Part shown: positions 30,825 to 41,600 of the stretch, piece after piece
Layout: every line of letters starts with the position of its first letter
Numbering within the stretch: position 1 is the stretch's first letter
NCBI GenBank assembly: GCA_019359045.1
Contig: JAHHIA010000004.1
Coordinates: forward strand, 434,001-498,000
Direction: 5' to 3'
Source of the DNA: Scytolyngbya sp. HA4215-MV1
Lineage (GTDB): Bacteria > Cyanobacteriota > Cyanobacteriia > Leptolyngbyales > Leptolyngbyaceae
DNA length: 64,000 nt
Made by a program: the position numbers and the translations under genes
Notes under the pieces: generated by a model
What the model was told of the DNA's origin: nothing
The model's input: only the letters and a program-made list of their open reading frames with translations
The model's database searches: none

Positions 30825-32228
30825 TTAGCGTCCGATCCCAACGTAGCGGAAGCCAGCTGCTTCGATCGCTTCTTGATCCAAGAAGTTGCGACCGTCAATC
30901 ACCACGGGCGTTTGCATCAGTTTGCCCATTTTGACATAGTCCAAGTTACGGAACTGCTGCCAGTCGGTAACCAGTACTAGCGCATCGCAACCATCTGCCA
31001 AGCGCTCAGGATCGGTTTCTACAATCACATCCGACAGACCATGACGTAGTCCAGTTTGGGACACGATCGGGTCATAAGCTTTGACCTTGGCACCCAGACG
31101 GGTGAGTTGCTCGATTAGGTTGAGGGCGGGGGCATCGCGCATATCATCGGTGTCTGGCTTAAAGGTCAGACCCAACAGCCCGATCGTCTTGCCTTTCAAG
31201 ATCTTTAATACCTGCTGGAGCTTCTCAACCGCAATTAAGCGCTGCCGCTCATTTACAGTGACAGCTGCTTTGAGCAGTTGGGCTTCGTAGCCATAATCAT
31301 CCGCAGTATGGATGAGTGCTGACACGTCTTTGGGGAAGCAGGAACCGCCCCAGCCAATCCCAGCTTGCAGGAACTTGCCACCAATGCGCGAGTCTAGCCC
31401 AATGCCCTTGGCAACTTCTACCACATCTGCGCCGACACGATCGCAAATATTGGCGACCTCATTGATAAAGCTAATTTTGGTTGCCAGAAACGCATTAGAG
31501 GCATATTTGACCATTTCGGCAGAACTTAAATCAGTCACCAAAACAGGCACGGGAGACAAGGATTTATCTTCTGCAAATTGACGCTCCACGATCGGGGTAT
31601 AGAGTTCCTTCATCAGTTCGATTGCGCGCGCGCTGTTGCTACCCAGCACAATGCGATCGGGGTTGAACGTGTCATACACCGCCGAGCCTTCCCGCAAAAA
31701 TTCTGGATTGCTGACCACGTCAAAATTGGGTTCTACTTCGGGATGAGACGTTACTGCAACACCACCAACCCCTGCCAAAACAGGTTCGCCTGTCGCCGCT
31801 TTACGTTCAGCGATGCCATCCATCACAATCATCCGCACCCAATCACCAGACCCGATCGGCACGGTTGACTTGTTCACAATGACCTTATAGCCACCATTCA
31901 GGTTGGCACCAATACCACGCGCCACTGCTTCAACATAACGAGTATCACTTTCACCCGTCGGCAAAGGAGGCGTTCCCACTGCAATAAACAAAATTTCTCC
32001 GTGGGTGACACCGGCATTCAGGTCAGAAGTGAATTCAATCTTGCCCGTTTGAATCGCAGCTTGCATGATTTCTGAAAGCCCTGGTTCAAAGATGGGAGAC
32101 TGACCAGACTTCATCAACTTCACTTTTTCTTCATTATTGTCTACGCAGATCACATGGTGACCAATATGAGCCAGGCAAGCGCCCGTGACCAGACCTACAT
32201 ACCCAGTGCCGATGACACAAACACGCAT
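30825..32228 (-). CDS. ugd: UDP-glucose 6-dehydrogenase
   Basis: 467 aa. It oxidises UDP-glucose twice with NAD to UDP-glucuronate, a precursor of extracellular polysaccharides. The NAD-binding Rossmann start is MRVCVIGTGYVGLVTGACLA. The central domain has EMVKYASNAFLATKISFINE, and the catalytic Cys is in GWGGSCFPKDV. The C-terminal UDP-binding domain has GLTFKPDTDDMRDAPAL. Length is standard for the family. TTGAGGA lies upstream of the ATG. The preceding gene, 126 bp upstream on the same strand, encodes the next enzyme of the pathway, so the two probably work together in making UDP-xylose. Confidence 0.96.
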   Translation of the reverse strand: MRVCVIGTGYVGLVTGACLAHIGHHVICVDNNEEKVKLMKSGQSPIFEPGLSEIMQAAIQTGKIEFTSDLNAGVTHGEILFIAVGTPPLPTGESDTRYVEAVARGIGANLNGGYKVIVNKSTVPIGSGDWVRMIVMDGIAERKAATGEPVLAGVGGVAVTSHPEVEPNFDVVSNPEFLREGSAVYDTFNPDRIVLGSNSARAIELMKELYTPIVERQFAEDKSLSPVPVLVTDLSSAEMVKYASNAFLATKISFINEVANICDRVGADVVEVAKGIGLDSRIGGKFLQAGIGWGGSCFPKDVSALIHTADDYGYEAQLLKAAVTVNERQRLIAVEKLQQVLKILKGKTIGLLGLTFKPDTDDMRDAPALNLIEQLTRLGAKVKAYDPIVSQTGLRHGLSDVIVETDPERLADGCDALVLVTDWQQFRNLDYVKMGKLMQTPVVIDGRNFLDQEAIEAAGFRYVGIGR

Positions 32229-32354
32229 AGGAATATCCTCAAAAAAGTAAATGATTTAGAGAAATAGTGAACGAATCAAACCACCTTTCAAACTGGATAA
32301 ACAACACGTTCTCAGCCTAGAAAGTGGCAAGAGGCAAGCTCTTGTGGGTTTAAA

Positions 32355-33329
32355 CTACGCATTCGGAGACGAAACCACATGCAGGGGGTTTTCCGTTGTC
32401 TCCGTATTCATACGAGTGCGAAAATCTTCGATTGTGCTCTTTAGCCCTTCGCGCAAGGGAACCGTTGGTTGCCAATCTAACCAGGAGCGAGCCCGAGTAA
32501 TATCCGGTTTGCGGCGGCGAGGATCATCCTGGGGTAACGGTTCAAACCGCAACTCTGAGTCTGGGTTAACCATTTCCTGTACGGTTTGAGCCAGCTGTAG
32601 AATGGTGTATTCTTCAGGGTTTCCTAGATTTACAGGTCCGATATGTTCCCCATTCATTAACCGCATTAACCCTTCCACCAGATCTGAAACATAGCAAAAA
32701 CTGCGGGTCTGGGAACCATCTCCATAAATAGTCACAGGCTTGCCTTTCAGTGCCTGGGCAACAAAATTGCTGACGACACGTCCATCGTTTTCCAGCATAC
32801 GAGGACCGTAGGTATTGAAAATACGAGCAACTCGGATTTCTACATCATTTTGACGGTGATAATCGAATGCCAGAGTTTCAGCAACTCGTTTTCCTTCGTC
32901 GTAGCAACTGCGAATCCCGATCGGGTTCACATTCCCTCGATACTCCTCAACTTGAGGATGGATTTCGGGATCTCCATAAACCTCTGAGGTTGAAGCTAGC
33001 AGAAATCTTGCTTTCACTCGTTTTGCCAACCCCAACATATTGAGTGTACCCATCACATTGGTTTTGATGGTTTTAACGGGGTTGTACTGATAGTGAACGG
33101 GCGATGCCGGACAGGCAAGATGATAGATTTGATCAATTTCTAGCCGAATCGGATCAGTCACATCATGGCGAACCAGTTCAAAATATGGATGGCTGAACCA
33201 CTTCAGGAGATTCGCTTTGTTGCCAGTATAAAAGTTATCCAGACAAATGACTTCATGCCCTTGAGACATCAGTCGATCGATAAGATGTGAACCGATGAAA
33301 CCAGCACCACCTGTGACCAGAATTCTCAT
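32355..33329 (-). CDS. UDP-glucuronate decarboxylase (UDP-xylose synthase)
   Basis: 324 aa, extended short-chain dehydrogenase. The NAD motif is [10 protein letters not shown] and the catalytic YxxxK is in [16 protein letters not shown] signatures include [29 protein letters not shown] and [13 protein letters not shown] converts UDP-glucuronate to UDP-xylose with bound NAD. It lies upstream of ugd on the same strand, a pairing that makes the assignment stronger than the generic epimerase label. The product probably feeds xylose-containing exopolysaccharide or sheath. A dTDP-glucose-dehydratase-like function is less likely given the ACPASP motif. Confidence 0.93.
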   Translation of the reverse strand: MRILVTGGAGFIGSHLIDRLMSQGHEVICLDNFYTGNKANLLKWFSHPYFELVRHDVTDPIRLEIDQIYHLACPASPVHYQYNPVKTIKTNVMGTLNMLGLAKRVKARFLLASTSEVYGDPEIHPQVEEYRGNVNPIGIRSCYDEGKRVAETLAFDYHRQNDVEIRVARIFNTYGPRMLENDGRVVSNFVAQALKGKPVTIYGDGSQTRSFCYVSDLVEGLMRLMNGEHIGPVNLGNPEEYTILQLAQTVQEMVNPDSELRFEPLPQDDPRRRKPDITRARSWLDWQPTVPLREGLKSTIEDFRTRMNTETTENPLHVVSSPNA

Positions 33330-33623
33330 ACTTTCAGGGGAGTTTAAGGTTAAGAGTGAATGGATTGAGGCTCAAGACACTGAACTCAAAAAAATGTCAG
33401 ATGACATTGATGAGATGCAGCTTGACTGGTAGCTCCGTTAATCTCTACAAACCCATTGAGTGGACTTCCAGAGAACAGCACTCACTTTTCAGCCAACACC
33501 CAGTTTATTGTCGGTCCCTCTTTATTTTGAGTTCACTGCTTGCTTCAGTAAAGTTAACAGACATCCACCTAAAACGAAGCCGGGTCTTTTTAGAGTTCAC
33601 CGAATCTTCAAAGCGACCTGTCA

Positions 33624-33672
33624 TTCAGTAAAAAATCTAAAATCCACCGAAATCTGCCCTTTTTTTACTGAA
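33624..33672. repeat. 12-bp inverted repeat with A/T tracts
   Basis: TTCAGTAAAAAA (33624-33635) and its exact complement TTTTTTACTGAA (33661-33672) flank a 25-base loop. A second pair, GAATCTTCA (33602-33610) and TGAAGATTC (33669-33677), overlaps it. The structure is in the 747-bp region between the UXS gene and lepA. Its role is unknown; it could be a terminator on either strand or a mobile-element end. Confidence 0.4.
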
Positions 33673-33867
33673 GATTCATCTTGAATTTGCCAGCTATCTT
33701 TCGGTCTTGGTAGATTTTACCCATCTTTTTGACGATCGCTACAATACTTTGCTGAAAGCGCTCCATCATTGCTTCTAGGAGACTAACAAAACTTTGTAGA
33801 CTGCTGCTGAAATCTTTCGTATTACAGACACAAACGGTCTACGCGGATTACGCATCGGTTTAATCAT
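33665..33867 (-). pseudogene. short protein-like minus-strand remnant
   Basis: Between the UXS gene and lepA, a minus-strand frame (33838-33665) reads as a plausible helical C-terminus (SLLEAMMERFQQSIVAIVKK, then QDRKIAGKFKMNLQ and a stop). It is preceded in another frame by an ATG at 33867 (MIKPMRNPRRPFVSVIRK). This fits a decayed gene with a frameshift, but I do not recognise the family. Apart from this, the hairpin described separately and the repeat element at 33911, the 33330-34076 interval shows nothing I can support. Confidence 0.3.
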
Positions 33868-33910
33868 TGGCGCAGGATGACTTCGTTGGTATTGCAGGGG
33901 TTGCCAGCTA

Positions 33911-33995
33911 GTAGAACTTGGCGGAAATCTGCCTACCATTCTGACTCCTGACTCCCTCAGAATGGTTGCCTAACTTACGCCCCAAAGTACTAGTC
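33911..33995 (-). repeat. left copy of ~90-bp repeat element flanking lepA
   Basis: This 85-bp segment is nearly the exact reverse complement of 36458-36549: three substitutions plus one 7-base unit fewer. Each copy contains CCATTCTG...CAGAATGG, which can form a hairpin around tandem AGGAGTC heptamers (two here, three in the other copy). Such heptamers are typical of cyanobacterial STRR repeats. The two copies face each other across lepA and a small gene. Confidence 0.85.
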
Positions 33996-34076
33996 CGTGC
34001 TCAAGCTTTGTTAGTTAATCAAAGGTTTTTGTCGATCTAAGGATAGGAAAGAGTCGCATGAGGACCCTTAAGTAAG

Positions 34077-35885
34077 CTACTGATCGAGCCGGAGTACTGC
34101 CATAAAAGCTTCTTGTGGAACATCGACCGTCCCAACGGATTTCATCCGCTTTTTGCCCTTGGCTTGTTTTTGCAACAGCTTTTTCTTGCGAGAAATATCG
34201 CCGCCGTAACATTTTGCCAACACGTCTTTTCGTAGGGCTGGAATATGTTCGCTGGCAATTACCTTGCTGCCGATCGTTGCCTGAATCGGGATTTTGAACT
34301 GGTGCCGAGGAATCAGTTCTTTCAGCTTTTCAGTGAGTGCGCGCCCGACGCCATAGGCTTTATCACGATGGACGATCGCTGCCAATGGATCGACTGGGTC
34401 GCCATTAATCAAGATATCCAACTTCACCAAAGGATTCTCGCGGTAGCCAATCAGTTGGTATTCCATACTGGCATATCCCCGCGATCGGGACTTCATCTGA
34501 TCAAAAAAGTCTGTCACCACTTCTGCTAGAGGCAACTCGTAGGTGAGCGTTGTGCGTCCTGGGGTCAGATATTTCATATCTTTGAACACCCCGCGCCGAT
34601 TCTGGCTGAGTTCCATCAACGTTCCCACATATTCCTGGGGGGTGATCATATCCACCTGAACATAGGGTTCTTCAATTTGTTCCCGATGCTGCGGGTCAGG
34701 CAGTTTGCTGGGGTTATCGATATACAGTACTTCCCCTTTGAGGGTGGTCACTCGGTAAATCACCGAAGGCGCTGTGATGATCAGATCCAGGTTATATTCT
34801 CGCTCCAGCCGTTCTTGCACAATTTCCATGTGCAGCAGCCCCAAAAAGCCACATCGAAAACCAAACCCCATCGCACTCGAGGTTTCTGGTTCATAGTTAA
34901 GCGCTGCATCATTGAGTTTGAGCTTTTCCAGGGCTTCTCGCAAATCTTCGTACTGATCCGCATCGGTGGGAAACATGCCACAAAATACCATGGGTTTGGC
35001 TTCGACATAGCCGGGTAGTGGAGTGGTGGCCCGGGCATTTGCCAGCGTAATAGTGTCGCCAACGCGAGCATCGGTCACGGCTTTGATGGCGGCAGCTAGA
35101 TAGCCCACTTCTCCCGCGTGGAGTTCATTGACTTGAACCTGGTTGGGAGACAAGACGCCGAGTTCATCGATATCAAACTCTTTACCTGATGCCATTAAAC
35201 GCACCCGATCGCCTTTCTTTACCGTGCCATCCATCACCCGAAAATAGACGATGACCCCGCGATAGCTGTCGTAATAGCTATCAAAAATCAGCGCTCTCAG
35301 CGGATCGTTGACCGTGTCCTGGGGGGCAGGCACCAGATGGACGATCGCTTCCAAAATTTCGGGAACGCCAATTCCCTCCTTCGCAGACGCAAGAATTGCC
35401 TGACTACAATCCAGCCCAATAATTTCTTCGATTTCTTGTTTCACCCGTTCCGGTTCTGCACCAGGCAAATCGATTTTATTGAGAACAGGAATAATTTCTA
35501 AATTATGTTCGAGCGCCAAATAAACATTTGCCAGGGTTTGTGCTTCTACACCTTGGGAAGCATCAACGACTAACAATGCTCCTTCACAAGCTGCCAGCGA
35601 TCGGGATACTTCATAAGAAAAATCGACATGCCCCGGTGTATCAATCAGGTTCAGTACATACGGCTGGCCATCCTTCGCCGTATAGTTCATCCGGGCTGCC
35701 TGAAGCTTGATCGTAATGCCACGCTCACGCTCCAGATCCATATTGTCGAGAAATTGCTCCTTCATTTCGCGATCGGTGACGGCACCAGTGACCTGTAAGA
35801 GGCGGTCTGCCAGCGTAGATTTGCCGTGATCGATATGGGCAATGATGGAAAAGTTGCGAATTCGGGAGACAGGTACGTCGGTCAT
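34077..35885 (-). CDS. lepA: elongation factor 4 (LepA) GTPase
   Basis: 602 aa from the ATG at 35885 ([23 protein letters not shown]); a GTG five codons earlier is possible. It is a ribosome-associated translational GTPase that acts on stalled or mistranslocated ribosomes. G1 [10 protein letters not shown]2 RERGITIK, G3 DTPGHVDF and G4 NKIDLPGA are all present, as are the LepA-specific C-terminal domain and its basic end ([24 protein letters not shown]). Length matches the usual about 600 aa. The gene stands alone and is enclosed by the inverted repeat pair. Confidence 0.97.
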   Translation of the reverse strand: MTDVPVSRIRNFSIIAHIDHGKSTLADRLLQVTGAVTDREMKEQFLDNMDLERERGITIKLQAARMNYTAKDGQPYVLNLIDTPGHVDFSYEVSRSLAACEGALLVVDASQGVEAQTLANVYLALEHNLEIIPVLNKIDLPGAEPERVKQEIEEIIGLDCSQAILASAKEGIGVPEILEAIVHLVPAPQDTVNDPLRALIFDSYYDSYRGVIVYFRVMDGTVKKGDRVRLMASGKEFDIDELGVLSPNQVQVNELHAGEVGYLAAAIKAVTDARVGDTITLANARATTPLPGYVEAKPMVFCGMFPTDADQYEDLREALEKLKLNDAALNYEPETSSAMGFGFRCGFLGLLHMEIVQERLEREYNLDLIITAPSVIYRVTTLKGEVLYIDNPSKLPDPQHREQIEEPYVQVDMITPQEYVGTLMELSQNRRGVFKDMKYLTPGRTTLTYELPLAEVVTDFFDQMKSRSRGYASMEYQLIGYRENPLVKLDILINGDPVDPLAAIVHRDKAYGVGRALTEKLKELIPRHQFKIPIQATIGSKVIASEHIPALRKDVLAKCYGGDISRKKKLLQKQAKGKKRMKSVGTVDVPQEAFMAVLRLDQ

Positions 35886-36232
35886 AGAATGATTGGGCAC
35901 GCAAAAGGATGGGACAGCGAAGGAAGAAGTAGACGACTTCTTAAAGTATTTTAATGCTTTCGTCAGACCTCACTTAATAAAAGCTTCCGATGTGATGTCA
36001 GTTACAGCATCGTACAATTGCAAGTGCTGTAAATTGATTTGGGCTTCCAGCCTTTTGCTCTATGGGAGAGCAAGGGGAGCAAAGGCTAAAATAGTCTCAG
36101 GTAATGCCCATCCAACGAATAGAGGCTTGACCGAAGTATCGCCATTTGACGGTATCTCCCAGCAGTTCAGGTTCGTTAAGATGATCGACCTGCTTTTCTT
36201 GTGCTGTTCTTTAAGATGACCAACTTTTCCCT
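35886..36232. other. intergenic region upstream of lepA
   Basis: This 347-bp spacer divides lepA from the divergent small gene. It contains one imperfect stem, AGCCTTTTGCTC (36049-36060) against GAGCAAAGGCT (36077-36087), with a single bulge. No coding frame with protein-like composition is visible. Both promoters should lie here. Confidence 0.4.
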
Positions 36233-36463
36233 ATGAATGAACCTGCCACCCAGCCAGACCTAACCACCCATAAAGTGGAAATTTCAATTCAACTCGATTC
36301 CGATCTGCTGAGCCAGATTCAGCATCTCACAAACGATCCCAGCAAGGTCATTGAAGTCGCGATCCGGCGTTGGCTCAGAAACGAGTTTCGTCGAGAAGAT
36401 GAGTTTAGCCGAGACTTGCCAAGAAATCCACCGGTCCCCCCCCGAGGCGAGTGGAATGACTAG
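36233..36463 (+). CDS. small ribbon-helix-helix-like protein, conserved cyanobacterial type
   Basis: 76 aa. The N-terminal half has a beta strand (VEISIQLDSDLLSQIQHL) followed by two predicted helices (DPSKVIEVAIRRWLRNEF), the layout of a CopG/Arc ribbon-helix-helix DNA-binding fold. The end is charged and Pro-rich (RNPPVPPRGEWND). RHH proteins of this size are often antitoxins or small repressors, but no toxin gene follows; the next 338 bp are repeats. The stop codon TAG is itself inside the first bases of the right copy of the inverted repeat. Function is not known; assignment rests on fold pattern only. Confidence 0.7.
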   Translation: MNEPATQPDLTTHKVEISIQLDSDLLSQIQHLTNDPSKVIEVAIRRWLRNEFRREDEFSRDLPRNPPVPPRGEWND

Positions 36464-36549
36464 TACTTTGGGGCGTAAGTTGGGCAACCATTCTGAAGGA
36501 GTCAGGAGTCAGGAGCCAGAATGGTAGGCAGATTCCCGCCAAGTTCTAC
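36458..36549 (+). repeat. right copy of ~90-bp repeat element flanking lepA
   Basis: This 92-bp segment is the inverted partner of 33911-33995. It differs at three positions and by one extra AGGAGTC-type heptamer. It starts exactly at the last sense codon of the small RHH-like gene. The copies are about 2.46 kb apart and could support inversion of the enclosed lepA segment by recombination. Confidence 0.85.
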
Positions 36550-36578
36550 TTGTTGTCACAAGTTCTACTCGTTGTCAA
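36541..36578 (+). repeat. 19-bp tandem duplication
   Basis: Two adjacent copies of AAGTTCTACTTGTTGTCAC-type sequence (36541-36559 and 36560-36578), differing at two positions, begin within the right end of the lepA-flanking repeat. The rest of the 36464-36801 spacer is AT-rich and shows no gene; it must contain the promoter of the kinase at 36802. Confidence 0.7.
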
Positions 36579-36801
36579 TAGGATGACGCAGAAATTGTGG
36601 AATAATTGTGTTATTTCTCAGAAGAAAAAACTTGATATCATTTGATAATGTCTCAAAGTTTGGCTTTTCGTTGGTTTTTGTTGTAGGCTCTGAGCAGGAA
36701 GTGGTTGCATCACCTCAATGTTGTTGATAGGTAGATTTCTTAAAATTGTTATTCTGCGAGTGATCTGATTTTCTCAATCTTGCAGTTCTATTACCATTCC
36801 G

Positions 36802-38640
36802 ATGAATTCTCCTGCTGATTCTCCACGGCTTGTTACAACTTCTAATCCTTTGCCCTCAGTTGTTGGAAGAGATGATTCCTCAGCGTTGGCAGCAAGTTTG
36901 TTTTTTATCCAGGAGGCATCAGGACGGTACTTATCTTTCTATTGGCGAGAGGGAGAGCGGTACGGTATCCAAGCGGAACGGGTCGTTGGCTCGTTGGTGA
37001 GCGATCTCTTTGGTCCTATGGCTTCGGAAGTTTACCTGGATGTGGTGCGTAGAGTCCTAGATGCTCAAACGCCCAAGCAATTCAAGTGCCTCTTTCGCTA
37101 CGAAAAGTACACCTTTTTATTTGAGTTAATTGTCAATCCCATCTTGTTGCCCGGGGGAATTGGTTCGGTCGTTTCGGTGGTTGGAAATTTTCTGTCTGAG
37201 CTAACACCCTCTACCCATGTGGTTGGATTGGACGATGAAATTACTTATCCGATCGCCTCTCCCAGTTTCGATCGCTATCAAGAATTGCTCACTCAAATTG
37301 CCTGGAATATTCGCCGCACGCTTGATCCAGGAACGATTTGGCAGCAAACAGTAAATGGGCTGGGGCAAGCATTAGAGGTCACCCGATGTATTATTTGCCC
37401 CTACAAAGGTAAAAGTTCAACCGTCAAGGTCGTGGCTGAATATTCTCAAGAGCCACTCAACTCGATGCTGGAAACTGAGTTAGAGCTTGAGAAACTCCCT
37501 TACCTGAGTCAGGCGATTTCAACCATGCAGCCAGTCAGCCTGGAAGGGGTAGAAGTTGAGTCGGGAGCGAACCTTTGCAAATCTTCCCGACAATCGATTT
37601 TGGCAGTTGCGACGTCCTACCAAGATCAACCCAATGGGCTGATTATTCTTTACCAATGCGATCGTCCTCGTTCCTGGAGCGAGGCGGAGCTGGAATTTAT
37701 GCAAGAATTGGCAGATCAGGTCGGTACCGCGATTGCTCATGCCACCCTGTTTACCGAGAGCCAAAATCTGGCAACCGAGCTGCAGCGAGTCAACGTGAGT
37801 ATGCTGCAAAAAAACCGCGAGTTGGAAGATGCTCGCCAACAAGCAGAGGAAGCGTCTCGGTTAAAGAGCGAGTTTCTGGCAAATACTTCGCATGAATTGC
37901 GCACGCCCCTGAATGGCATGATCGGCTTTCTAAAGCTGATTATGGATGGCATGGCAGATGATCCGAAAGAACAAGAAGAGTTTTTGTCAGAAGCCTATCG
38001 ATCGGCATTGCACTTGCTGAACATCATTAATGATGTGCTCGACATCGCCAAAATTGAAGCTGGCAAGATGCAGATTGAGCTAAGCCAGGTGAGTTTGGAC
38101 GAGCTGCTCAATGCGGTTGAAAACTTCACCCGTAGCCAGATTCAACAAAAGAATTTGAGTTTTGAAATCCAGAAGTTGCCAACTCACGATGAAATTATCG
38201 TCTTGGGCAATTACCAGCGTTTGCTTCAGGTCATGCTGAACTTAGTGGGGAATGCAATTAAATTCACCCATGAAGGTGGTATTACCATAAGCATTGAGTT
38301 GAGCCGTCGTAAGCCCGAAAGCCCCAGTTTAGTGAGAGTACGCGTCGCTGACACTGGCATTGGAGTTTCGTTGGATAAACAAGATAAGCTGTTTCAGTCG
38401 TTCAGTCAGGTCGATGGTTCCCGTACTCGCCAGTACGGCGGCACAGGATTGGGTCTCGCCATTTCTCAACGACTGGTCGAGGCGATGGGTGGCGAAGTGA
38501 ATTTTTACAGTATGGGCGAAGGTTTGGGTTCGACCGTGACGTTTACGGTGCCCTTGCATCGAGAGCCTGTATTGATTACCTCGGCGGCGCAGCCACCGTC
38601 TGAAGTGCTGGAACTACTGATTCAGCAAAATCAAAAATAG
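36802..38640 (+). CDS. PAS-GAF sensor histidine kinase
   Basis: 612 aa, soluble. A diverged PAS-like N-terminal domain (about 25-140, SLFFIQEASGRYLSFYW) is followed by GAF (about 160-325, CIICPYKGKSSTVKVVAEY and [21 protein letters not shown]). A coiled coil leads to HisKA ([21 protein letters not shown]) and HATPase_c (NLVGNAIKF, DTGIGVSLDK, GTGLGL). The GAF has no bilin-binding Cys-His motif. There is no receiver and no shared tail, so it belongs to a different subfamily from the cluster at 1-22 kb. It converges with the next gene, with one base between the stops. Signal and partner regulator are unknown. Confidence 0.93.
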   Translation: MNSPADSPRLVTTSNPLPSVVGRDDSSALAASLFFIQEASGRYLSFYWREGERYGIQAERVVGSLVSDLFGPMASEVYLDVVRRVLDAQTPKQFKCLFRYEKYTFLFELIVNPILLPGGIGSVVSVVGNFLSELTPSTHVVGLDDEITYPIASPSFDRYQELLTQIAWNIRRTLDPGTIWQQTVNGLGQALEVTRCIICPYKGKSSTVKVVAEYSQEPLNSMLETELELEKLPYLSQAISTMQPVSLEGVEVESGANLCKSSRQSILAVATSYQDQPNGLIILYQCDRPRSWSEAELEFMQELADQVGTAIAHATLFTESQNLATELQRVNVSMLQKNRELEDARQQAEEASRLKSEFLANTSHELRTPLNGMIGFLKLIMDGMADDPKEQEEFLSEAYRSALHLLNIINDVLDIAKIEAGKMQIELSQVSLDELLNAVENFTRSQIQQKNLSFEIQKLPTHDEIIVLGNYQRLLQVMLNLVGNAIKFTHEGGITISIELSRRKPESPSLVRVRVADTGIGVSLDKQDKLFQSFSQVDGSRTRQYGGTGLGLAISQRLVEAMGGEVNFYSMGEGLGSTVTFTVPLHREPVLITSAAQPPSEVLELLIQQNQK

Positions 38641-38641
38641 T

Positions 38642-41600
38642 TTACCAGGGGCTGCCAATAAGGGTGAAAGCTGCCCAATAAAAGGGATGACTCAAATTTG
38701 CCTGACGATGCTCGAATTCGGCAGGTAGGTGGAGTTTGTAGGGTTGCCATGGACCCTGAAGCTCGCCATCTTCGAGTTTAATTTGTCCAGTTAACATAGC
38801 AATTTGAGCTTTCTGCAAGGCTTCTGCTTTGATCCGAGCAGTTTTCAATTGTCGATAGAACTCGGTCATTAGCCCCAGAGTGCCCTCATCACTCACATAC
38901 CAAAGGCTTGCCAAAACCGACTTGACCCCTGCCTGAAAAGCAATACCCGCAAATCCTAGTTCTGCTTGCTCATTGCCAAACGCAGTTTGACACGCACTTA
39001 GAACGAGCAACTCAACCGGAGGATGGCTCCATCCTAAATCGCGCAATTGGTTAAGTTGCAATTGGGTATCCCAAAGCTGAATGTAAGAGTTACGAGAATT
39101 TCCACCTTGAAACTCACCATGAGTTGCTAAATGGATGATTTGGTAAGGTCTTTCTTGACGTTGAAGCTTTAAATTTTTGAGGGTGAAGGTTTGGTTGAGA
39201 AAAATTTCTCCATCCCAGAGATTATGGGTGATGCTGGATAATTCGACAGGAACCGCTGGCAGAGGGGGCTGATCTCGAAAAGTGGACGCGCCCATTGCCA
39301 AAACCTGGGCATTGGTCAAGGGTTCGTAGTGAGTGTTGGTTAAGCTGAGACTGGGAATGAGGGCAAGGCGATATTTTTGTACCAAAAACTGGTGTCCATC
39401 ATGAAGGGCTGCCATGGGAATACTACGTAACCCGTTATCCATGGCAAAGAGGAGTGTATCAATATTTTGGGCTTGTAGGTCTGCTGCGATCGGAGCGATC
39501 ATCCAGCGGTAAAGTTGTTGTGCAGAAGCTAGATAACTTGTGGTGCGAGTCTTTCGCGGATCGGAAACTTCTCGAACGAAAGTTTTGACGACGGCCATTA
39601 ATGTCTGGTGGTCTGCAACAGGTAGATTTTTGCTGATGGGTTTCATCCCTGGCATAAAGAGAACCAGCTCTAACTGTTCATTGTGGGCAAAGACATAGAG
39701 GATGGCGGGTCGGGTTTGAGTTTGTTGGGTGATATTATCCAGGGTTTGGGTAATGTTCTGAGCTGATAGCGGCTGGAAGTCTGATGCGTTTCCTAGATAT
39801 TGGGCAAATTGTTTTGAAAAGTTCTTTTCAGGCGTTGAAAGAGAACTTTCCATTGGGGGCGGGGTGGTTGCGATCGTTGTGTTGGGAATGAGTGTTTGAA
39901 CCGGGAGGAATATCTGCATGGGCTTAGGTACAACCTTCTGCGGTTCGGGCGGGTCCTGAGTCAAGATCCGAATGTTGTTTTGGATAATGCTACGGCTGTA
40001 GGATTGGGTTGGGGCGATCGTGTTGTCCGCGCTGCCGGTGATTGCTCCAACGGTGCCGTTGTTGCTGGGGTTGCCAATATTGAAGGCAACTGCATTGGAC
40101 CCCCCATGGTGGATAGTAATCGAGCCACCTCTGGTTCCTCCTGCTGTCGAAATACTGGCAAGAATGCCGTTGCGATCGACAAAGCTGCCTGTTGCCAAAA
40201 AGAAGCGATCGGTCGAGATATCGACATTGCCCCCCACCCCATTAGCACCCCCCTGAGTGTTGATCGAGTGCACGACGATATTGCCGTGCGGGTCGAGCCA
40301 GACCGATCCCCCATTGCCCACAGAAGCACTGGAATCGACTCTGCCCAGGGTAATGCTGTCTTTTGCCTGGACGATGATGGGTTGTCCTGGTGCACGCAGA
40401 TGATGGGCGGTGAGGGTGGCATCGCTGCTCAGCGCAATTCCACCCTCGGAGAAGACATCTTCCAGTCTAATGGCGTCATCAGCCGTGAGCAAAACTGGGG
40501 CATTTTGCCCGATTAGGGTACCTGTGGCTGTGATAGACCCCGATCGGGCAACGATCGCGGCGCTCTGGGTCAGTGTGGTGGTGCTATTAAGAGTAATGTC
40601 TCCGTGGGTCGTCACTTGGTTCGTAAAGAAGGCATTTTGGGCAGTGATCGAGAGTCCTTGCAGAGGTGTTTCATTGCCGATCGCTCCCTGAAACAAGAGC
40701 GTGCTGTTACTGGCATTAAAAGTCAAATGGTGAGCGCCGTTGATGTTGCCAGCAAAGGTAAGAGGGTTCGTACTAGTTGCCGTAATGCGAATATTTGCAT
40801 CTAGTTGAATGTTGCCAAAAAAGGTGAGCGGATCAGCCGTGGTGATATCGGTGGTCAGTAAGGTTGTGGGAAGTTGACGACTGGCAAAACTGGCACTGCC
40901 ATTGTCCTTGAGCGACAATCCTCCAGTCAGGGTAATGTTGCCATTGGGGGTGCTAAAAAGGGTGGGATCAGTTAGGACAATGGAGGCGATCGTCATATCC
41001 CCTGTTCCATTATTTCGGCCGATTTGCACCAGGCTAAAACCATCTGCTAGCGCTAACCAGTCAGTCGTGTTGAGATCCAGACTGCGGGTGTTGTTGCTGG
41101 CACCGACTCGAATCGACTGATCTGGGTCAAAGGGTTGCAAGAGTAGACTACCGTTGCCTCTTACAGAACGGCTTCCCCCCACTAAATCGATTTCGTTACT
41201 CGTCAGGGCAATGTTGCCAGTGCCAGCACTGCCTTGGGCTGCTACGCCACCCACAATCAGACGGTCACGAGCGGTGAGCGCGATCGTTCCTCCACTCCCC
41301 ACCGTTCCTGCCTGAGTCATTGACGCTGCACTAAAGTGATTACCCTGGATGGCAGCTCCATTCAACCAGAGCGTTCCTGCGTTACCCGCCATGCCAGTCT
41401 GACTGCTGGAATTGGCATTGAACTGGTTGCCCCCAATGGTGTTGGCGTTGAGCAGAAGCATGCCGCCTGCACCCGCTTGCCCAGATTGGCTGTTCGCAGA
41501 AACATCAAAATCAGTGCCAGTAATGCTGTGGGCAGTGAGATTGATGAAGCCCCCTGCTGCCGCAGTCCCCGCGGCTTGAGTAATAGAGGTTGCCGCAAGG

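Noticed and set aside
33356-33684. overlapping 91- and 74-codon plus-strand frames after the UXS start
   Set aside because: Composition is not protein-like and neither has a ribosome-binding site.
39896-40516. 206-codon plus-strand frame opposite the TPS-CHAT gene, and several similar frames up to 44.5 kb
   Set aside because: They are antisense to the repetitive Gly/Asn/Thr-rich coding region, whose codon bias leaves the opposite strand open.
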